Shown one piece after another: positions 52,023 through 61,836 of a stretch of DNA of 64,000 nt. The stretch is from NCBI RefSeq assembly GCF_016741785.1, contig NZ_JAERRL010000007.1, positions 1-64,000 of the forward strand, read 5' to 3'. Under the pieces are notes generated by a model. The model ran no database searches. It worked only from the letters and a program-made list of their open reading frames with translations, and was not told the origin of the DNA. Numbering within the stretch: the first letter of the stretch is position 1; each line of letters opens with the position of its first letter. Origin of the DNA: Streptomyces sp. 7-21. GTDB lineage: Bacteria; Actinomycetota; Actinomycetes; Streptomycetales; Streptomycetaceae. The translations under genes were made by a program, and so were the position numbers.

Positions 52023-52739
52023 TCACGCCGTGTGCCGGCTGGCGAAGTACACCAGGCGGTACTTGCCGATCTGGACCTCGTCGCCGTTGTTGAGAACGGC
52101 GGAGTCGATCTGCTCGCGGTTGACGTACGTGCCGTTGAGGCTGCCGATGTCGGTGACGGTGAACCCGCCGTCTGGACGGCGCCGGAACTCCACGTGGCGG
52201 CGGGAGACCGTCACGTCGTCGAGGAAGATGTCGCTCTGCGGGTGGCGCCCGACGGTCGTCAGGTCGCTGTCCAGCAGGAAGCGGCTGCCGGCGTTCGGCC
52301 CGCGGCGGACGACCAGAAGCGCGGACCCGGCGGGCAGGGCGTCGACCGCCGCCTGCGCCTCGGCGGACAGCGGCGGCACCGGGTGCTGTCCGGTGGCTTC
52401 CGCGTCGTACGCCTCCAGTCCGCTGATCGAGATCGTCGAGGTGGTCTCGGAAGACCCCTCCAGGCCGGCCCGCAGCGGGTTGCCGCACTGGGAGCAGAAC
52501 CGGCTGGTCTCGGGGTTGCGCTGGCCGCACCGGGCACAGGGAGCCCCGCCTATGCCGCCGTGGCCGGCGGCCGGGGCGGGAGCGCCGCCCTGACCGCCGA
52601 CCTCGTCACGGAACAGCGGGCGGTCCGGCTCCGCCCCGGGCGCCGGCGCGGACGACTCGCCATGCTGGCGGGCGCGGGACCGTGTGGCGCTGTGCGCGCC
52701 GCTCTGACGCCTGCCGAACAACCGAGCGAAAAAACTCAC
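52023..52739 (-). CDS. FHA-domain protein, GarA-like with zinc ribbon
   Basis: This 238-residue protein has a zinc ribbon (Cys68, Cys71, Cys82, Cys85; CARCGQ and FCSQCG) and the phosphorylation motif ETTS at 98-101. A C-terminal FHA domain (about 160-230; VGRHPQSDIFLDD, SRRHVEFR, NGTYVN) follows. In mycobacteria GarA is phosphorylated on this motif by PknB/PknG and then controls glutamate metabolism. GTG 52739 is chosen because GAGGGG lies seven bases upstream and family members begin with FAKLFG-like sequence. Confidence 0.9.
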   Translation of the reverse strand: MSFFARLFGRRQSGAHSATRSRARQHGESSAPAPGAEPDRPLFRDEVGGQGGAPAPAAGHGGIGGAPCARCGQRNPETSRFCSQCGNPLRAGLEGSSETTSTISISGLEAYDAEATGQHPVPPLSAEAQAAVDALPAGSALLVVRRGPNAGSRFLLDSDLTTVGRHPQSDIFLDDVTVSRRHVEFRRRPDGGFTVTDIGSLNGTYVNREQIDSAVLNNGDEVQIGKYRLVYFASRHTA

Positions 52740-52961
52740 CAGCGATCCCCTCGCACCTAGCCCGACCCCGGACGGGGCGGTCCATTGTCTCTCACGGGCC
52801 GCGAAAGACACCCTGTCAACGTTCACGGTCCCTGCTCAGTTTCCCTCAGGGCGCATCCACCACTGCTGGTGGCCCCCGCGGGTGAGAGATCCGGTCACGG
52901 TGACGACTGAGCGTAGTCAGGCTGCTCCGTCGTCCGCAAGGCGCGGTGGCGGGCGGGCTCC

Positions 52962-55457
52962 TCAGCGGCCCGCGCCGTCCACCACCTCCGACCAGGTGTC
53001 AAGCAGCTCCTGCGCCGCGGTGTCGTCCGGGCCCTCGGCCCACAGGTGCGTGACGGCCTCGGCGGGGTCCGGCAGCACGAGCACCCAGCGCCCGTCCGGC
53101 TCGACGACGCGGACCCCGTCGGTGGTGTCCACCTGGCGGTCACCCGCCGCCTCGACGACGCTGCGCATGACCAGGCCCTTGACCGCCCACGGGGTGGCGA
53201 TGTCGCGCCGCAGCACGTGGGCCCGCGGGATCCGGGCGTCGATCTGGCTGAGGGACAGCTGCGTGCGTGCCACGAGGCCGACGAGCCGGGCGAACGCGGC
53301 GGTGGCGTCGAAGACGCTGGAGAACTCGGGGATGATGAAACCGCCCCTGCCGTCCGCGCCGAAGACCGCGCCCTCCTTGTGGGCGGCGCTGGTCAGGTCG
53401 TGGGCCGAGGTCGTGGTCCACTCGACCTGGGTGCCGTGGTAGGCAGCGACCTGCTCGGCGATCCTCGTCGTGGTCACCGGCAGCGCGACCCGGCCGCTGC
53501 GGCGCTCGGCGGCGATCAGGTCGAGCATCACCAGCAGAGCCCGCTGGTCCTCGATGATCCGGCCGCGTTCGTCGACGAGCGCGAGCCGCTCGCCGACGGG
53601 GTCGAAGCGCACGCCGAACGCAGCGCCGGCGGAGGCAACGATCTCGCCCAGCCGCACCAGGCCGGCCCGGCGGGCCTCGGGAGTCTCGGTGGGCCGCCCC
53701 TCGTCGAGCCCCGGGTTGATGGTCAGGGAATCCACCCCGAGCCGCCCCAGGAGGCTGGGGAGGACGAGCCCGGCGCTGCCGTTGGCGGCGTCGACGACGA
53801 CCTTCAGGCCCGACTCAGCGATGCCGGTGGTGTCCACGGCCCGGAGCACGGAGCCGGTGTAGGCGTCGAAGACGCTGGAGGGGAAGCGCAGGTCGCCGAT
53901 CTCGCCGGGGAAGGCGCGCCGGTACTCCTGCCGCGCGTACACCCGGTCGAGCTTGCGCTGCCGCGCCATGGACAGGTCGGCGCCCCGTTCGTCGAAGAAC
54001 ATGATGTCGACGGAGTCGGGCACGCCGGGCGTGGTGCGGATCATCACGCCGCCCGCGCTGCCCCGGGCCGTCTGCTGGCGCGCCACGGGCAGCGGCACGT
54101 TCTCCAGGTCGCGCACGTCGATGGCGCTGGCCTGGAGCGCGGAGATGACCGCGCGTTTCAGGGCGCGGGCGCCGCGGGAGTGGTCGCGGGCGGTGGTGAC
54201 CGACGAGCCCTTCTTGAGGGTCGTCGCATACGCGCTGGCGAGGCGCACGGCGAGTTCGGGGGTGATCTCGACGTTGAGGATGCCGGAGACGCCGCGGGCG
54301 CCGAAGAGCTGCGCCTGGCCGCGGGACTCCCAGATGACCGAGGTGTTGACGAACGCGCCCGCCTCGACGGTCTTGAAGGGGTAGACGCGGACGTTGCCCT
54401 GGACGATGGACTCCTCGCCCACCAGGCACTCGTCGCCGATGACGGCGCCGTCCTCGATGCGGGCGGCGCGCATGACGTCGGTGTTCTTGCCGACGACGCA
54501 GCCGCGCAGGTTGGTCTGCGGGCCGATGTAGACGTTGTCGTGGACGACGGCCCGGTGCAGGAAGGCGTCCGACTTGACCACGACGTTGGAGCCGATGACC
54601 GTGTGCTCGCGGACCTCGGCGCCCGCCTCGATCTTCGCGTAGTCGCCGACGTACAGCGGGCCGCGGAGCTTGGCGTCGGGGTGGACCTCGGCGCCCTCGG
54701 CGATCCACACGCCGGGAGAGATCTCGAATCCGTCGATCTCGACGTCGACCTTGCCCTCGAGCACGTCGGCCTGCGCCTTGACGTAGCTCTCGTGCGTGCC
54801 CACGTCCTCCCAGTAGCCGTCGGCGACGTAGCCGTAAATCGGCTTGCCTTCCTTCATCAGGCGAGGGAAGACGTCTCCGGACCAGTCGACGGAAACTCCG
54901 GGCTCGACGTACTGGAACACCTCGGGTTCCATGACGTAGATGCCGGTGTTGACCGTGTCGGAGAAGACCTGACCCCAGGTGGGCTTCTCCAGGAAACGCT
55001 CGACCCGGCCTTCCTCGTCGACGATGGTGATGCCGAATTCCAGCGGGTTGGGAACGCGGGTGAGGCAGACGGTGACCATCGCGCCGCGTTCCCGGTGAAA
55101 CTCGATGAGTTCCGTGAGATTAATATCGGTGAGCGCGTCACCGGAAATGACGAGGAACGGCTCGTCCTTCAGCGCTTCCTCGGCGTTCTTCACACTTCCG
55201 GCCGTACCGAGCGGTTTTTCCTCGTGGGCGTAGGTGAGGTCCATGCCGAGTTCCTCGCCGTCGCCGAAGTAGTTCTTCACCAGCGAGGCCAGGAACTGCA
55301 CGGTGACCACGGTTTCGGTGAGACCGTGCCGTTTCAGCAGCCGGAGCACGTGCTCCATGATGGGGCGGTTGGCCACAGGGAGCAGCGGTTTGGGCATGCT
55401 CGCGGTCATCGGGCGAAGCCGGGTGCCTTCGCCTCCAGCCATTACGACGGCCTTCAT
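52962..55457 (-). CDS. Nucleotidyltransferase / left-handed beta-helix / phosphomutase-like fusion
   Basis: This 831-residue protein is annotated in relatives as mannose-1-phosphate guanylyltransferase. The N-terminal nucleotidyltransferase domain (1-230) has [20 protein letters not shown]. Hexapeptide repeats (about 250-370) form a beta-helix. A phosphomannomutase-like domain (about 380-831) follows, but the standard TASHNP motif is not seen; [13 protein letters not shown] lies at that place. Mutase activity is therefore doubtful. AAGGAGG lies 12 bases before the ATG. It likely makes sugar nucleotides for glycans or cell-surface polymers. Confidence 0.9.
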   Translation of the reverse strand: MKAVVMAGGEGTRLRPMTASMPKPLLPVANRPIMEHVLRLLKRHGLTETVVTVQFLASLVKNYFGDGEELGMDLTYAHEEKPLGTAGSVKNAEEALKDEPFLVISGDALTDINLTELIEFHRERGAMVTVCLTRVPNPLEFGITIVDEEGRVERFLEKPTWGQVFSDTVNTGIYVMEPEVFQYVEPGVSVDWSGDVFPRLMKEGKPIYGYVADGYWEDVGTHESYVKAQADVLEGKVDVEIDGFEISPGVWIAEGAEVHPDAKLRGPLYVGDYAKIEAGAEVREHTVIGSNVVVKSDAFLHRAVVHDNVYIGPQTNLRGCVVGKNTDVMRAARIEDGAVIGDECLVGEESIVQGNVRVYPFKTVEAGAFVNTSVIWESRGQAQLFGARGVSGILNVEITPELAVRLASAYATTLKKGSSVTTARDHSRGARALKRAVISALQASAIDVRDLENVPLPVARQQTARGSAGGVMIRTTPGVPDSVDIMFFDERGADLSMARQRKLDRVYARQEYRRAFPGEIGDLRFPSSVFDAYTGSVLRAVDTTGIAESGLKVVVDAANGSAGLVLPSLLGRLGVDSLTINPGLDEGRPTETPEARRAGLVRLGEIVASAGAAFGVRFDPVGERLALVDERGRIIEDQRALLVMLDLIAAERRSGRVALPVTTTRIAEQVAAYHGTQVEWTTTSAHDLTSAAHKEGAVFGADGRGGFIIPEFSSVFDATAAFARLVGLVARTQLSLSQIDARIPRAHVLRRDIATPWAVKGLVMRSVVEAAGDRQVDTTDGVRVVEPDGRWVLVLPDPAEAVTHLWAEGPDDTAAQELLDTWSEVVDGAGR

Positions 55458-55593
55458 ATCGGAAGTGTCCTCCTTGGGGAGTAGGCAGTCACTCCGACTG
55501 CGCCCGTCTGGAGGGGCCCTGGCCCGGGTGGCTCCCCGGAGATGCGTGCGGCACGTACGGGCACCAGGCCCCCGCGACGCTGCCAGGGCGAGC

Positions 55594-56247
55594 TCAGTCG
55601 GCCGTGGCATCCGCCGTGAGGAGCCGGCGGACCTGGACCACGTAGAGGATCCCTGCCCACCAGTAGAGCGCTGTACCCCAGCCGGCGAACGCCCATCCGA
55701 AAATAGCAGCGAGTGATGCCACCCAGCCAGTTCCGTCACTGAGCAGCAGCAGCGGGAAGGCATACATGAGGCTGAAAGTGGCGGCTTTGCCGAGGAAGTT
55801 GACCTGTGGCGGGGCGTATCCGCGGCGGTCGAGTATCCAGACCATGACCAGCAGCATCAGCTCCCGCGCCAGCAGAACGGCGGTCAGCCACAGCGGCAGG
55901 ATGCCGCGCCATGTCAGACCCGTGAGAGTGGCGAGGATGTACAGGCGGTCGGCGGCCGGATCGAGGATGCGGCCGAGTTCGCTGACCTGGTTCCAGCGCC
56001 GGGCGAGCTTGCCGTCGAGGTAGTCGCTCACCCCGCTGGCGGCGAGGACGGCAAGAGCCCAGCCGTCGAGGGTGGGGCCGCCGAACTCCGGGGAGAGGAT
56101 GAGCCAGAGGAACACCGGTACACCGGCGAGCCGCGCCATGCTCAGCAGATTCGGGATCGTCAGGATCCGGTCCTTGTGTGTGCTCGTCCCCTGGACCTCC
56201 ACCCGGAAGCCTCCCCGCGTGTCCCGTATGCCGTTGTCCCGTTCCAT
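55594..56247 (-). CDS. CDP-alcohol phosphatidyltransferase
   Basis: This 217-residue membrane protein carries the full CDP-alcohol motif, [19 protein letters not shown] then [10 protein letters not shown], with four conserved aspartates. About six hydrophobic segments surround it. It transfers a phosphatidyl group to an alcohol in phospholipid synthesis. The true alcohol (glycerol phosphate, inositol phosphate or another) is not evident. The start at 56247 follows the usual charged N-terminus MERDNGIRD. It lies upstream of the nucleotidyltransferase gene on the same strand. Confidence 0.92.
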   Translation of the reverse strand: MERDNGIRDTRGGFRVEVQGTSTHKDRILTIPNLLSMARLAGVPVFLWLILSPEFGGPTLDGWALAVLAASGVSDYLDGKLARRWNQVSELGRILDPAADRLYILATLTGLTWRGILPLWLTAVLLARELMLLVMVWILDRRGYAPPQVNFLGKAATFSLMYAFPLLLLSDGTGWVASLAAIFGWAFAGWGTALYWWAGILYVVQVRRLLTADATAD

Positions 56248-56390
56248 GGCGTGTGCCTGACGCACCTTACCCGCTGCGGCAAAGCGCGCTGAGGGGAGGG
56301 GCGCCTTGAGATGACTTACGCTTTTGTGTGGCATGCCGCCCGGCAAGGCGCTGTTGCTGAGTTTCTGTCTTCCGCGGATGAGGCTGTGTG

Positions 56391-58058
56391 ATGAAAACCA
56401 GGCTTCGGGGCGTCGGCGTGAGCCCGGGCGTGGCGATCGGCGAGGTGCGGCGCATGGAGACGTCGCTTCCGCCGGTGCCCCCGGGGCGGGTGGCGCCCGA
56501 GGACGCGCCCGCGGAGCTGGCACGCGTGCGGCAGGCCGTGGCGGCGGTGGCGGCGGACCTGGCCGCGCGGGGAGAGCTGGCGGGCGGGCAGGCCCAGGCG
56601 GTGCTCCAGGCGCAGGCGATGATGGCCCGGGACCCGGAGCTGGGGGCCGACGTCGAGCGGCGGGTGAGCGCGGGGGACACACCGGAGCGGGCGGTGACGG
56701 ACGCCTTCGCCAGGTACCGGGAGCTGGTGTCCGGGGCGGGCGGGTATCTGGCGGGGCGGGTGGCCGACCTGGACGACGTGCGTGACCGGATCGTGGCGCG
56801 GCTGATGGGCGTGGCGATGCCGGGGGTGCCCGACAGCGACGAGCCGTACGTGCTGGTGGCGCGGGACCTGGCGCCCGCTGACACGGCACTGCTGGATCCC
56901 TCGCTGGTGCTGGCATTCATCACCGCGGAGGGCGGGCCGACGAGCCACACCGCGATCCTGGCGCGGGCCCTGGGGGTGCCGGCCGTGGTGGCACTGCCCG
57001 AGGCGGGCGCCCTGGCGGAGGGGACCGTGGTGGCCGTGGACGGCGGCACGGGCGAGGTGGTGCTGCGGCCGACGGCGGAGGAGCGGGCGGCGCTGGCCCG
57101 TTCCGAGGAACGGCGCCGGGCGGCCGCGGCACGGGCCGGCCCCGGGGCGACGGCCGACGGCCACGCGGTGCCGCTGCTGGCCAACGTCGGCGGGCCCGAG
57201 GACGTCGCGGCGGCGGTGGCCGCGGGAGCCGAGGGCGTGGGGCTGTTCCGCACGGAGCTGCTGTTCCTGGGCAGCGGGGGGCGGGAGCCCACCGAAGCGG
57301 AGCAGAGCGCGGTGTACCGGCGGGTGCTGGAGGCGTTCCCGCAGGGGCGCGTCGTGGTGCGGGTGCTGGACGCGGGGGCGGACAAGCCGCTGGGTTTCCT
57401 CGGCGGCGGTGCGGAGCCGAACCCGGCGCTCGGGGTGCGGGGACTGCGGGCCCTGCTGGCGCATCCCGGGGTGCTGGCCGGCCAGCTGCGGGCGCTGGCC
57501 CGAGCGGCGGAAGGGCTGCCCGCGGCACTGGACGTGATGGCGCCGATGGTCGCCGACCGGGAGGACGCCAGGGCGTTCCGCGAGGCCTGCCAGGCGGCAG
57601 GGCTGGCGGCCCGGCCAGGCGCCATGGTGGAGGTGCCGTCGGCCGCGCTGCGGGCGCGGGAGCTGCTGCAGGAGGCGGAGTTCCTCTCGCTGGGCACCAA
57701 CGACCTGGCGCAGTACGCCTTCGCCGCCGACCGGCAGGCGGGAGCGCTGGCCCGGTTCCAGGACCCGTGGCAGCCGGCGCTGCTCGATCTGGTCGCGATG
57801 GCCGCCGAGGCGGCCAAGGCCGAGGGCAAGAGCTGCGGGGTGTGCGGCGAGGCCGCCGCGGATCCGCTGCTGGCGTGCGTGCTGGCGGGGCTGGGGGTGA
57901 CGAGCCTGTCGATGGGCGCGGGCGCGATCCCGGCCGTGCGCGAAGCGCTGGCCGGGCACACGCTGGCGCAGTGCGAGCGGGCCGCCGCGGCGGCGCGGGC
58001 GGCCGGCGGCGCGGCCGAGGCCCGCGCCGCCGCGCGGGCGGCGCTGTCGGGCGGGTAG
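56391..58058 (+). CDS. ptsI: Phosphoenolpyruvate-protein phosphotransferase (PTS Enzyme I)
   Basis: This protein of about 556 residues is PTS Enzyme I. The phospho-accepting His186 lies in GGPTSHTAILARALGVPAVV. The PEP-binding domain has EGVGLFRTELLFLG and the C-terminal SLGTNDLAQYAFAADR. ATG 56391, seven bases after GAGG, is preferred over the adjoining GTG 56388. It phosphorylates HPr to drive sugar uptake. No ptsH or crr is adjacent in the window. Confidence 0.95.
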   Translation: MKTRLRGVGVSPGVAIGEVRRMETSLPPVPPGRVAPEDAPAELARVRQAVAAVAADLAARGELAGGQAQAVLQAQAMMARDPELGADVERRVSAGDTPERAVTDAFARYRELVSGAGGYLAGRVADLDDVRDRIVARLMGVAMPGVPDSDEPYVLVARDLAPADTALLDPSLVLAFITAEGGPTSHTAILARALGVPAVVALPEAGALAEGTVVAVDGGTGEVVLRPTAEERAALARSEERRRAAAARAGPGATADGHAVPLLANVGGPEDVAAAVAAGAEGVGLFRTELLFLGSGGREPTEAEQSAVYRRVLEAFPQGRVVVRVLDAGADKPLGFLGGGAEPNPALGVRGLRALLAHPGVLAGQLRALARAAEGLPAALDVMAPMVADREDARAFREACQAAGLAARPGAMVEVPSAALRARELLQEAEFLSLGTNDLAQYAFAADRQAGALARFQDPWQPALLDLVAMAAEAAKAEGKSCGVCGEAAADPLLACVLAGLGVTSLSMGAGAIPAVREALAGHTLAQCERAAAAARAAGGAAEARAAARAALSGG

Positions 58059-58081
58059 GGGGCGGCGGGGACAGGGGCGGC

Positions 58082-59023
58082 TCAGCCGCCGTCGCACCGG
58101 GCGGACGGGAGCGTGAACGCGGCCGTGTAGCTGACTCCGGGCTTTGGCGGGACGGGCTCGCCGGTGCGGGCGTCCGTGCAGTAGGCGGCGAAGACCTCGG
58201 CCTCGGTCAGCGCGCGCGGCCGGCCCTGGTGCACGCTCCAGCCGCGGACCCGCTGCGGGGCGGCGGCGTCCGCCGCGGAGCGCAGCACGAGCCCGGCCGG
58301 GCGGCCCGTCGCCAGACCGGCGGCGAGCACGGTGCACAGCACCAGCGCCTCGGGCTCGGCCACCCGCACCTCGCCGTCGCCGCCGAGCTCGGCGCTGAGG
58401 CTGGCGGTCAGCGGACGGCCGTCGGGGCCGTCTGCGCCGTCTCCGCCGAGGCTGCACACCAGATGGTGGACGCCGGGCTCGGCCCGGCGCAGCAGCGCGG
58501 TGAGCACCGAGGTGGCCCGCTGGAAGGCACAGCGCGCCGCGGCGGCGCCGCAGCGGGGGCAGTCACCCGCGGCGGCGAGCAGGGCCGTGCCGCGCTCCCA
58601 GGTCTCCCAGCGCTCGTGCTCGGCGAGCAGGGCGGGGACGAGGCGGTGCAGCGGCCGGCCGTCATAGGGCACGGTGGCGCCACGGGCGGCGATCTCCCCG
58701 GCGTACCGCGCCCGGGCAGACGGGCTGTCGGGGTCCAGCCGCTGCTCCTGGCACCAGTCGGCGAAGGCCGCCGGGTCGAAGAGCGCCACGCTGGTGTAGC
58801 CGTCGCGCCGGGCCAGGGAGCGCAGCAGGGCCTCCATGTGGCGCAGGTAGCTGTGGTGGTCGGCGAAGCGGAACGTGGGATAGCGGCGCATCTGCGCGAA
58901 GCCGGCCTCGTCGGCGACGACGGCGACGGTGCTCGCGGCTTCCCGCGGCGGCGCCGCCGGCCTGGTCCGGGCGGGCCGCCGCCCGGCGCCGCTCCGGCGG
59001 CCGCGGCCAGTGGTGCGTGCCAT
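58082..59023 (-). CDS. Conserved hypothetical protein with CxxC pair
   Basis: This 313-residue protein has a basic, Arg/Pro-rich start (about 1-35). A globular part follows with FRFADHHSYLRHMEALLRSL, WERGTALLAAAGDCPRCGAAAARC (a possible zinc knuckle) and SVHQGRPRALTEAEVFAAYCTD. No transmembrane segment is visible. It is a conserved Streptomyces protein of unknown function. Start 59023 follows GAGGGGGAG. It converges on ptsI. Confidence 0.78.
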   Translation of the reverse strand: MARTTGRGRRSGAGRRPARTRPAAPPREAASTVAVVADEAGFAQMRRYPTFRFADHHSYLRHMEALLRSLARRDGYTSVALFDPAAFADWCQEQRLDPDSPSARARYAGEIAARGATVPYDGRPLHRLVPALLAEHERWETWERGTALLAAAGDCPRCGAAAARCAFQRATSVLTALLRRAEPGVHHLVCSLGGDGADGPDGRPLTASLSAELGGDGEVRVAEPEALVLCTVLAAGLATGRPAGLVLRSAADAAAPQRVRGWSVHQGRPRALTEAEVFAAYCTDARTGEPVPPKPGVSYTAAFTLPSARCDGG

Positions 59024-59054
59024 GACTCCCCCTCTACGGATCGGGATCTTCCGA

Positions 59055-61094
59055 TCACTTACCGTAGTCGTCGCCACTGACAACGCCGCGCTGGCGGGCC
59101 AGACGGACGAACACCTCCAGCAGCTCGGGGTCGTCCACCGATCCGGGGTTGACCGCCTGCCGCAGCGGCGTACCGCTCAGCAGCCGCTTGACGGGCACCT
59201 CCAGGCGCTTGCCGGTCAGGGTGTGCGGCAGGCCGGGGACCTGGAGGATCTCGTCCGGGACGTGCCGGGGCGACAGCCGCTCCCGCAGCACGGCCCGCAC
59301 CCGGTCCCGCAGCGCGTCGTCGAGGACCGCGCCGGGCGCCAGACGGACGAACAGCGGCATCCAGTAGCCGCCGCCGGGCTGCTCGACGCCGACGACGAGC
59401 GACTCGGCGATCTCGGGGAGGCTTTCGACGGTCTCGTAGATGTCCGACGACCCCAGGCGCACGCCCTGCCGGTTGAGGGTGGCGTCGGACCGGCCGTGGA
59501 TGACGACGGTGCCGCGCGAGGTGAGCGTCACCCAGTCGCCGTGGCGCCAGACGCCCGGGAACATCTCGAAGTAGCTCTCGCGGTACCGGGCGCCGTCCGG
59601 GTCGTTCCAGAAGCTCACGGGCATCGACGGCATCGGGGTGGTGACGACCAGCTCCCCCACCGCGTCGGTCAGCGGCGTGCCGTCGGGCGCGTACGCCCGC
59701 AGCCCGGTGCCCAGGCACGGGGCCTGGAGCTCACCGGCGTAGACCGGCAGTGTCGGCACCGCCCCGGCGAAGCAGCTGCACACGTCGGTACCGCCGCTGA
59801 CCGAGGCGATCCACAGGTGGGCCCCGGCCTCCTCGTGCAGCCAGCGGAAGCCGGAGGGCGGCAGCGGCGATCCGGTCGTGGCCACGCAGCGTGTCGCCGA
59901 CAGGTCCAGGTCACGGCCGGGGCGGACGTCCGCCTTGGCGCAGGCCATGACATAGGCGGCCGAGGTGCCGAACAGCGTCGCCCGGGTGCGGGCTGCCACG
60001 CGCCACTGGGCGTCGGGCGCCGGGTGGCCCGGGCTGCCGTCGTACAGCACGACGGTGGCGCCGACGAGCAGGCCGGAGACCAGGAAGTTCCACATCATCC
60101 AGCCGGTGGAGGTGTACCAGAAGAACCGGTCCCCTGCCGCGAGGTCGCAGTGCAGCCCGAGCTGCTTGAGGTGCTCGACGAGGATGCCGCCGTGCGAGTG
60201 GACCAGCGCCTTCGGCAGCCCGGTCGTGCCGGAGGAGTACAGCACCCACAGCGGGTGCGCGAACGGCACCTGGGCGAATACCGGTTCGGCCTCACCCGCG
60301 GTCACGGCCGCCCAGTCCAGGGTGTCCTCGGGCGCGGAGGTGCCCAGCAGCGGCACGTGCACCACCGCGCGCAGGCCCGGCAGGCCGCGCCGCACCTGCG
60401 CGACAGTGGCGGTGCGGTCGTGGGCGCGGCCGCCGTAGCGGTAGCCGTCGGCGGCGATGAGCACGGCGGGCTCGACCTGCTGGAACCGGTCGAGCACGGC
60501 CCGCGCCCCGAAATCCGGGGAGCAGCAGGTCCACACCGCGCCGGTGGCGGCGGTGGCGAGAAGGGCGACGACCGCCTCGGGCACCGTGGGCAGGTAGCCG
60601 GCGACGCGGTCCCCCGGGCGGACGCCGAGCCGCCGCAGCTCAGCGGCGAGCGCGCCGACCTGGCGGCGCAGTTCCGCCCAGCTGACGGCGCGGGGCTCCG
60701 CCTGGCGCTCGTCGGCGCACAGCAGCGCCGGGGCGCCGGCCAGCGCCGGGTCGGCGGCGGCGCGCAGCGCGTGCTCGGCGTAGTTGAGGCGGGCGCCGGG
60801 GAACCAGCGGGCGCCGGGCATGACCGGATCGGCGAGCACCGCCCGGGGCGGGGAGGAGAACCGCACGCCGAACCAGTCGGTGACGGCGTGCCAGAACGCC
60901 TCCAGGTGAGTGACGGACCAGCGGTGCAGAGCGGCGTAGGAGGCGGCCGGGTCGCCGTCCGCCGGCGGCGGGGCGCCGTGGCGGGCGGCCGCGGCGGCGT
61001 GGAAGCGGGCGAGCTGGGAGGCGGCGGCCCGGTCGGGGCCGGGGCGCCACAGCGGCTCGGGCGGGGACGCGGGGTCGGCGTGCGCTGCTGTCAT
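59055..61094 (-). CDS. Acetoacetyl-CoA synthetase (acyl-AMP-forming ligase)
   Basis: This 679-residue adenylate-forming enzyme starts with a domain typical of acetoacetyl-CoA synthetases. The AMP-binding motif is LYSSGTTGLPKALVHSHGG. The hinge and lysine region near the C-terminus includes DEILQVPGLPHTLTGKRLEV. It activates acetoacetate or related short acids to CoA esters, for example in polyhydroxybutyrate or leucine-degradation pathways. Start 61094 follows GGAG. Confidence 0.93.
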   Translation of the reverse strand: MTAAHADPASPPEPLWRPGPDRAAASQLARFHAAAAARHGAPPPADGDPAASYAALHRWSVTHLEAFWHAVTDWFGVRFSSPPRAVLADPVMPGARWFPGARLNYAEHALRAAADPALAGAPALLCADERQAEPRAVSWAELRRQVGALAAELRRLGVRPGDRVAGYLPTVPEAVVALLATAATGAVWTCCSPDFGARAVLDRFQQVEPAVLIAADGYRYGGRAHDRTATVAQVRRGLPGLRAVVHVPLLGTSAPEDTLDWAAVTAGEAEPVFAQVPFAHPLWVLYSSGTTGLPKALVHSHGGILVEHLKQLGLHCDLAAGDRFFWYTSTGWMMWNFLVSGLLVGATVVLYDGSPGHPAPDAQWRVAARTRATLFGTSAAYVMACAKADVRPGRDLDLSATRCVATTGSPLPPSGFRWLHEEAGAHLWIASVSGGTDVCSCFAGAVPTLPVYAGELQAPCLGTGLRAYAPDGTPLTDAVGELVVTTPMPSMPVSFWNDPDGARYRESYFEMFPGVWRHGDWVTLTSRGTVVIHGRSDATLNRQGVRLGSSDIYETVESLPEIAESLVVGVEQPGGGYWMPLFVRLAPGAVLDDALRDRVRAVLRERLSPRHVPDEILQVPGLPHTLTGKRLEVPVKRLLSGTPLRQAVNPGSVDDPELLEVFVRLARQRGVVSGDDYGK

Positions 61095-61367
61095 GGGGGC
61101 GGCTCCGGTGGGTACGTGACGCGGCAGAGCAGGACGATGCCAGCTCACCGCGGGCCGCGCCAGGGTCCGGACCCGCCCGGAACAACGGCCGGCGGCGCCG
61201 GGGCCACCCCCGTGGGTCCCGGCGCCGCCGTCACGGTCACCGACGCGGGGACGGCCGGGGCCGGTTCGCCGCGGCCGCCGCTGTCACCCGTTCGCGACAC
61301 GCGTGCAGCACGGCGGAGACAACCCGGGCGGCTGACCCGCCGTCCCAGCCGTCCCAGCCGCCGTCAG
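61095..61367. other. Intergenic gap between two leftward genes
   Basis: These 273 GC-rich bases lie between the acetoacetyl-CoA synthetase and roadblock genes. I see no gene here and no strong hairpin. The DUF742 and GTPase genes that normally follow a roadblock gene in a conservon are absent. Confidence 0.5.
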
Positions 61368-61817
61368 TCAGCCGCCGGCCCCGGGACGCGGCGGGGTGGC
61401 CAGGTGCGGCCCGACCCGCTTGACCAGCAGCGTCATCTCGTAGGCGACCTGCCCGATGTCGGCGTCCGCCTCAGCGAAGACGGCAAGCGCGCTGCCGGAC
61501 CCGGCGGCGGAGACGAGGAGGAAGGCGTCGTCGAGCTCGACCAGGGTCTGCCGCACTCCCCCGGTGTCGAAGTGCTTGCCCGCGCCCCGGGCGAGGCTGT
61601 GCAGGCCGGAGGCGACGGCCGCGAGCTGCTCGCTGTCCTCCCTGCCGAGGCTGCGGGAGGCGCCGCGCGCCAGCCCGTCGCTCGACAGGACCAGGGCATG
61701 GCGCACATGCGGGACACGGGCGACGAGTTCGTCCAGGAGCCAGTCGAGCTGGCCCCGCTCCTGCGGGCTGCCGTGGTGTGGGGTGCCGCCGTGGCCCGCG
61801 GCCTCCGGTGCGGTCAT
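61368..61817 (-). CDS. Roadblock/LC7 domain protein (conservon CvnB-like)
   Basis: This 149-residue protein has a roadblock/LC7 domain (about 20-135): LDWLLDELVARVPHVRHALVLSSDGLARGAS is characteristic. Such proteins regulate small GTPases. In Streptomyces conservons they follow a sensor kinase-like CvnA and precede a DUF742 protein and a GTPase. Here the kinase gene lies just upstream, but the other two are missing. GGAG precedes ATG 61817. Confidence 0.92.
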   Translation of the reverse strand: MTAPEAAGHGGTPHHGSPQERGQLDWLLDELVARVPHVRHALVLSSDGLARGASRSLGREDSEQLAAVASGLHSLARGAGKHFDTGGVRQTLVELDDAFLLVSAAGSGSALAVFAEADADIGQVAYEMTLLVKRVGPHLATPPRPGAGG

Positions 61818-61836
61818 CGGTCTCCGCCTCATCCGT

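Noticed and set aside
56316..58457. 713-codon open frame on the minus strand
   Set aside because: It is antisense to ptsI, whose active-site motifs are intact; the translation is Arg/Pro/Gln-rich.
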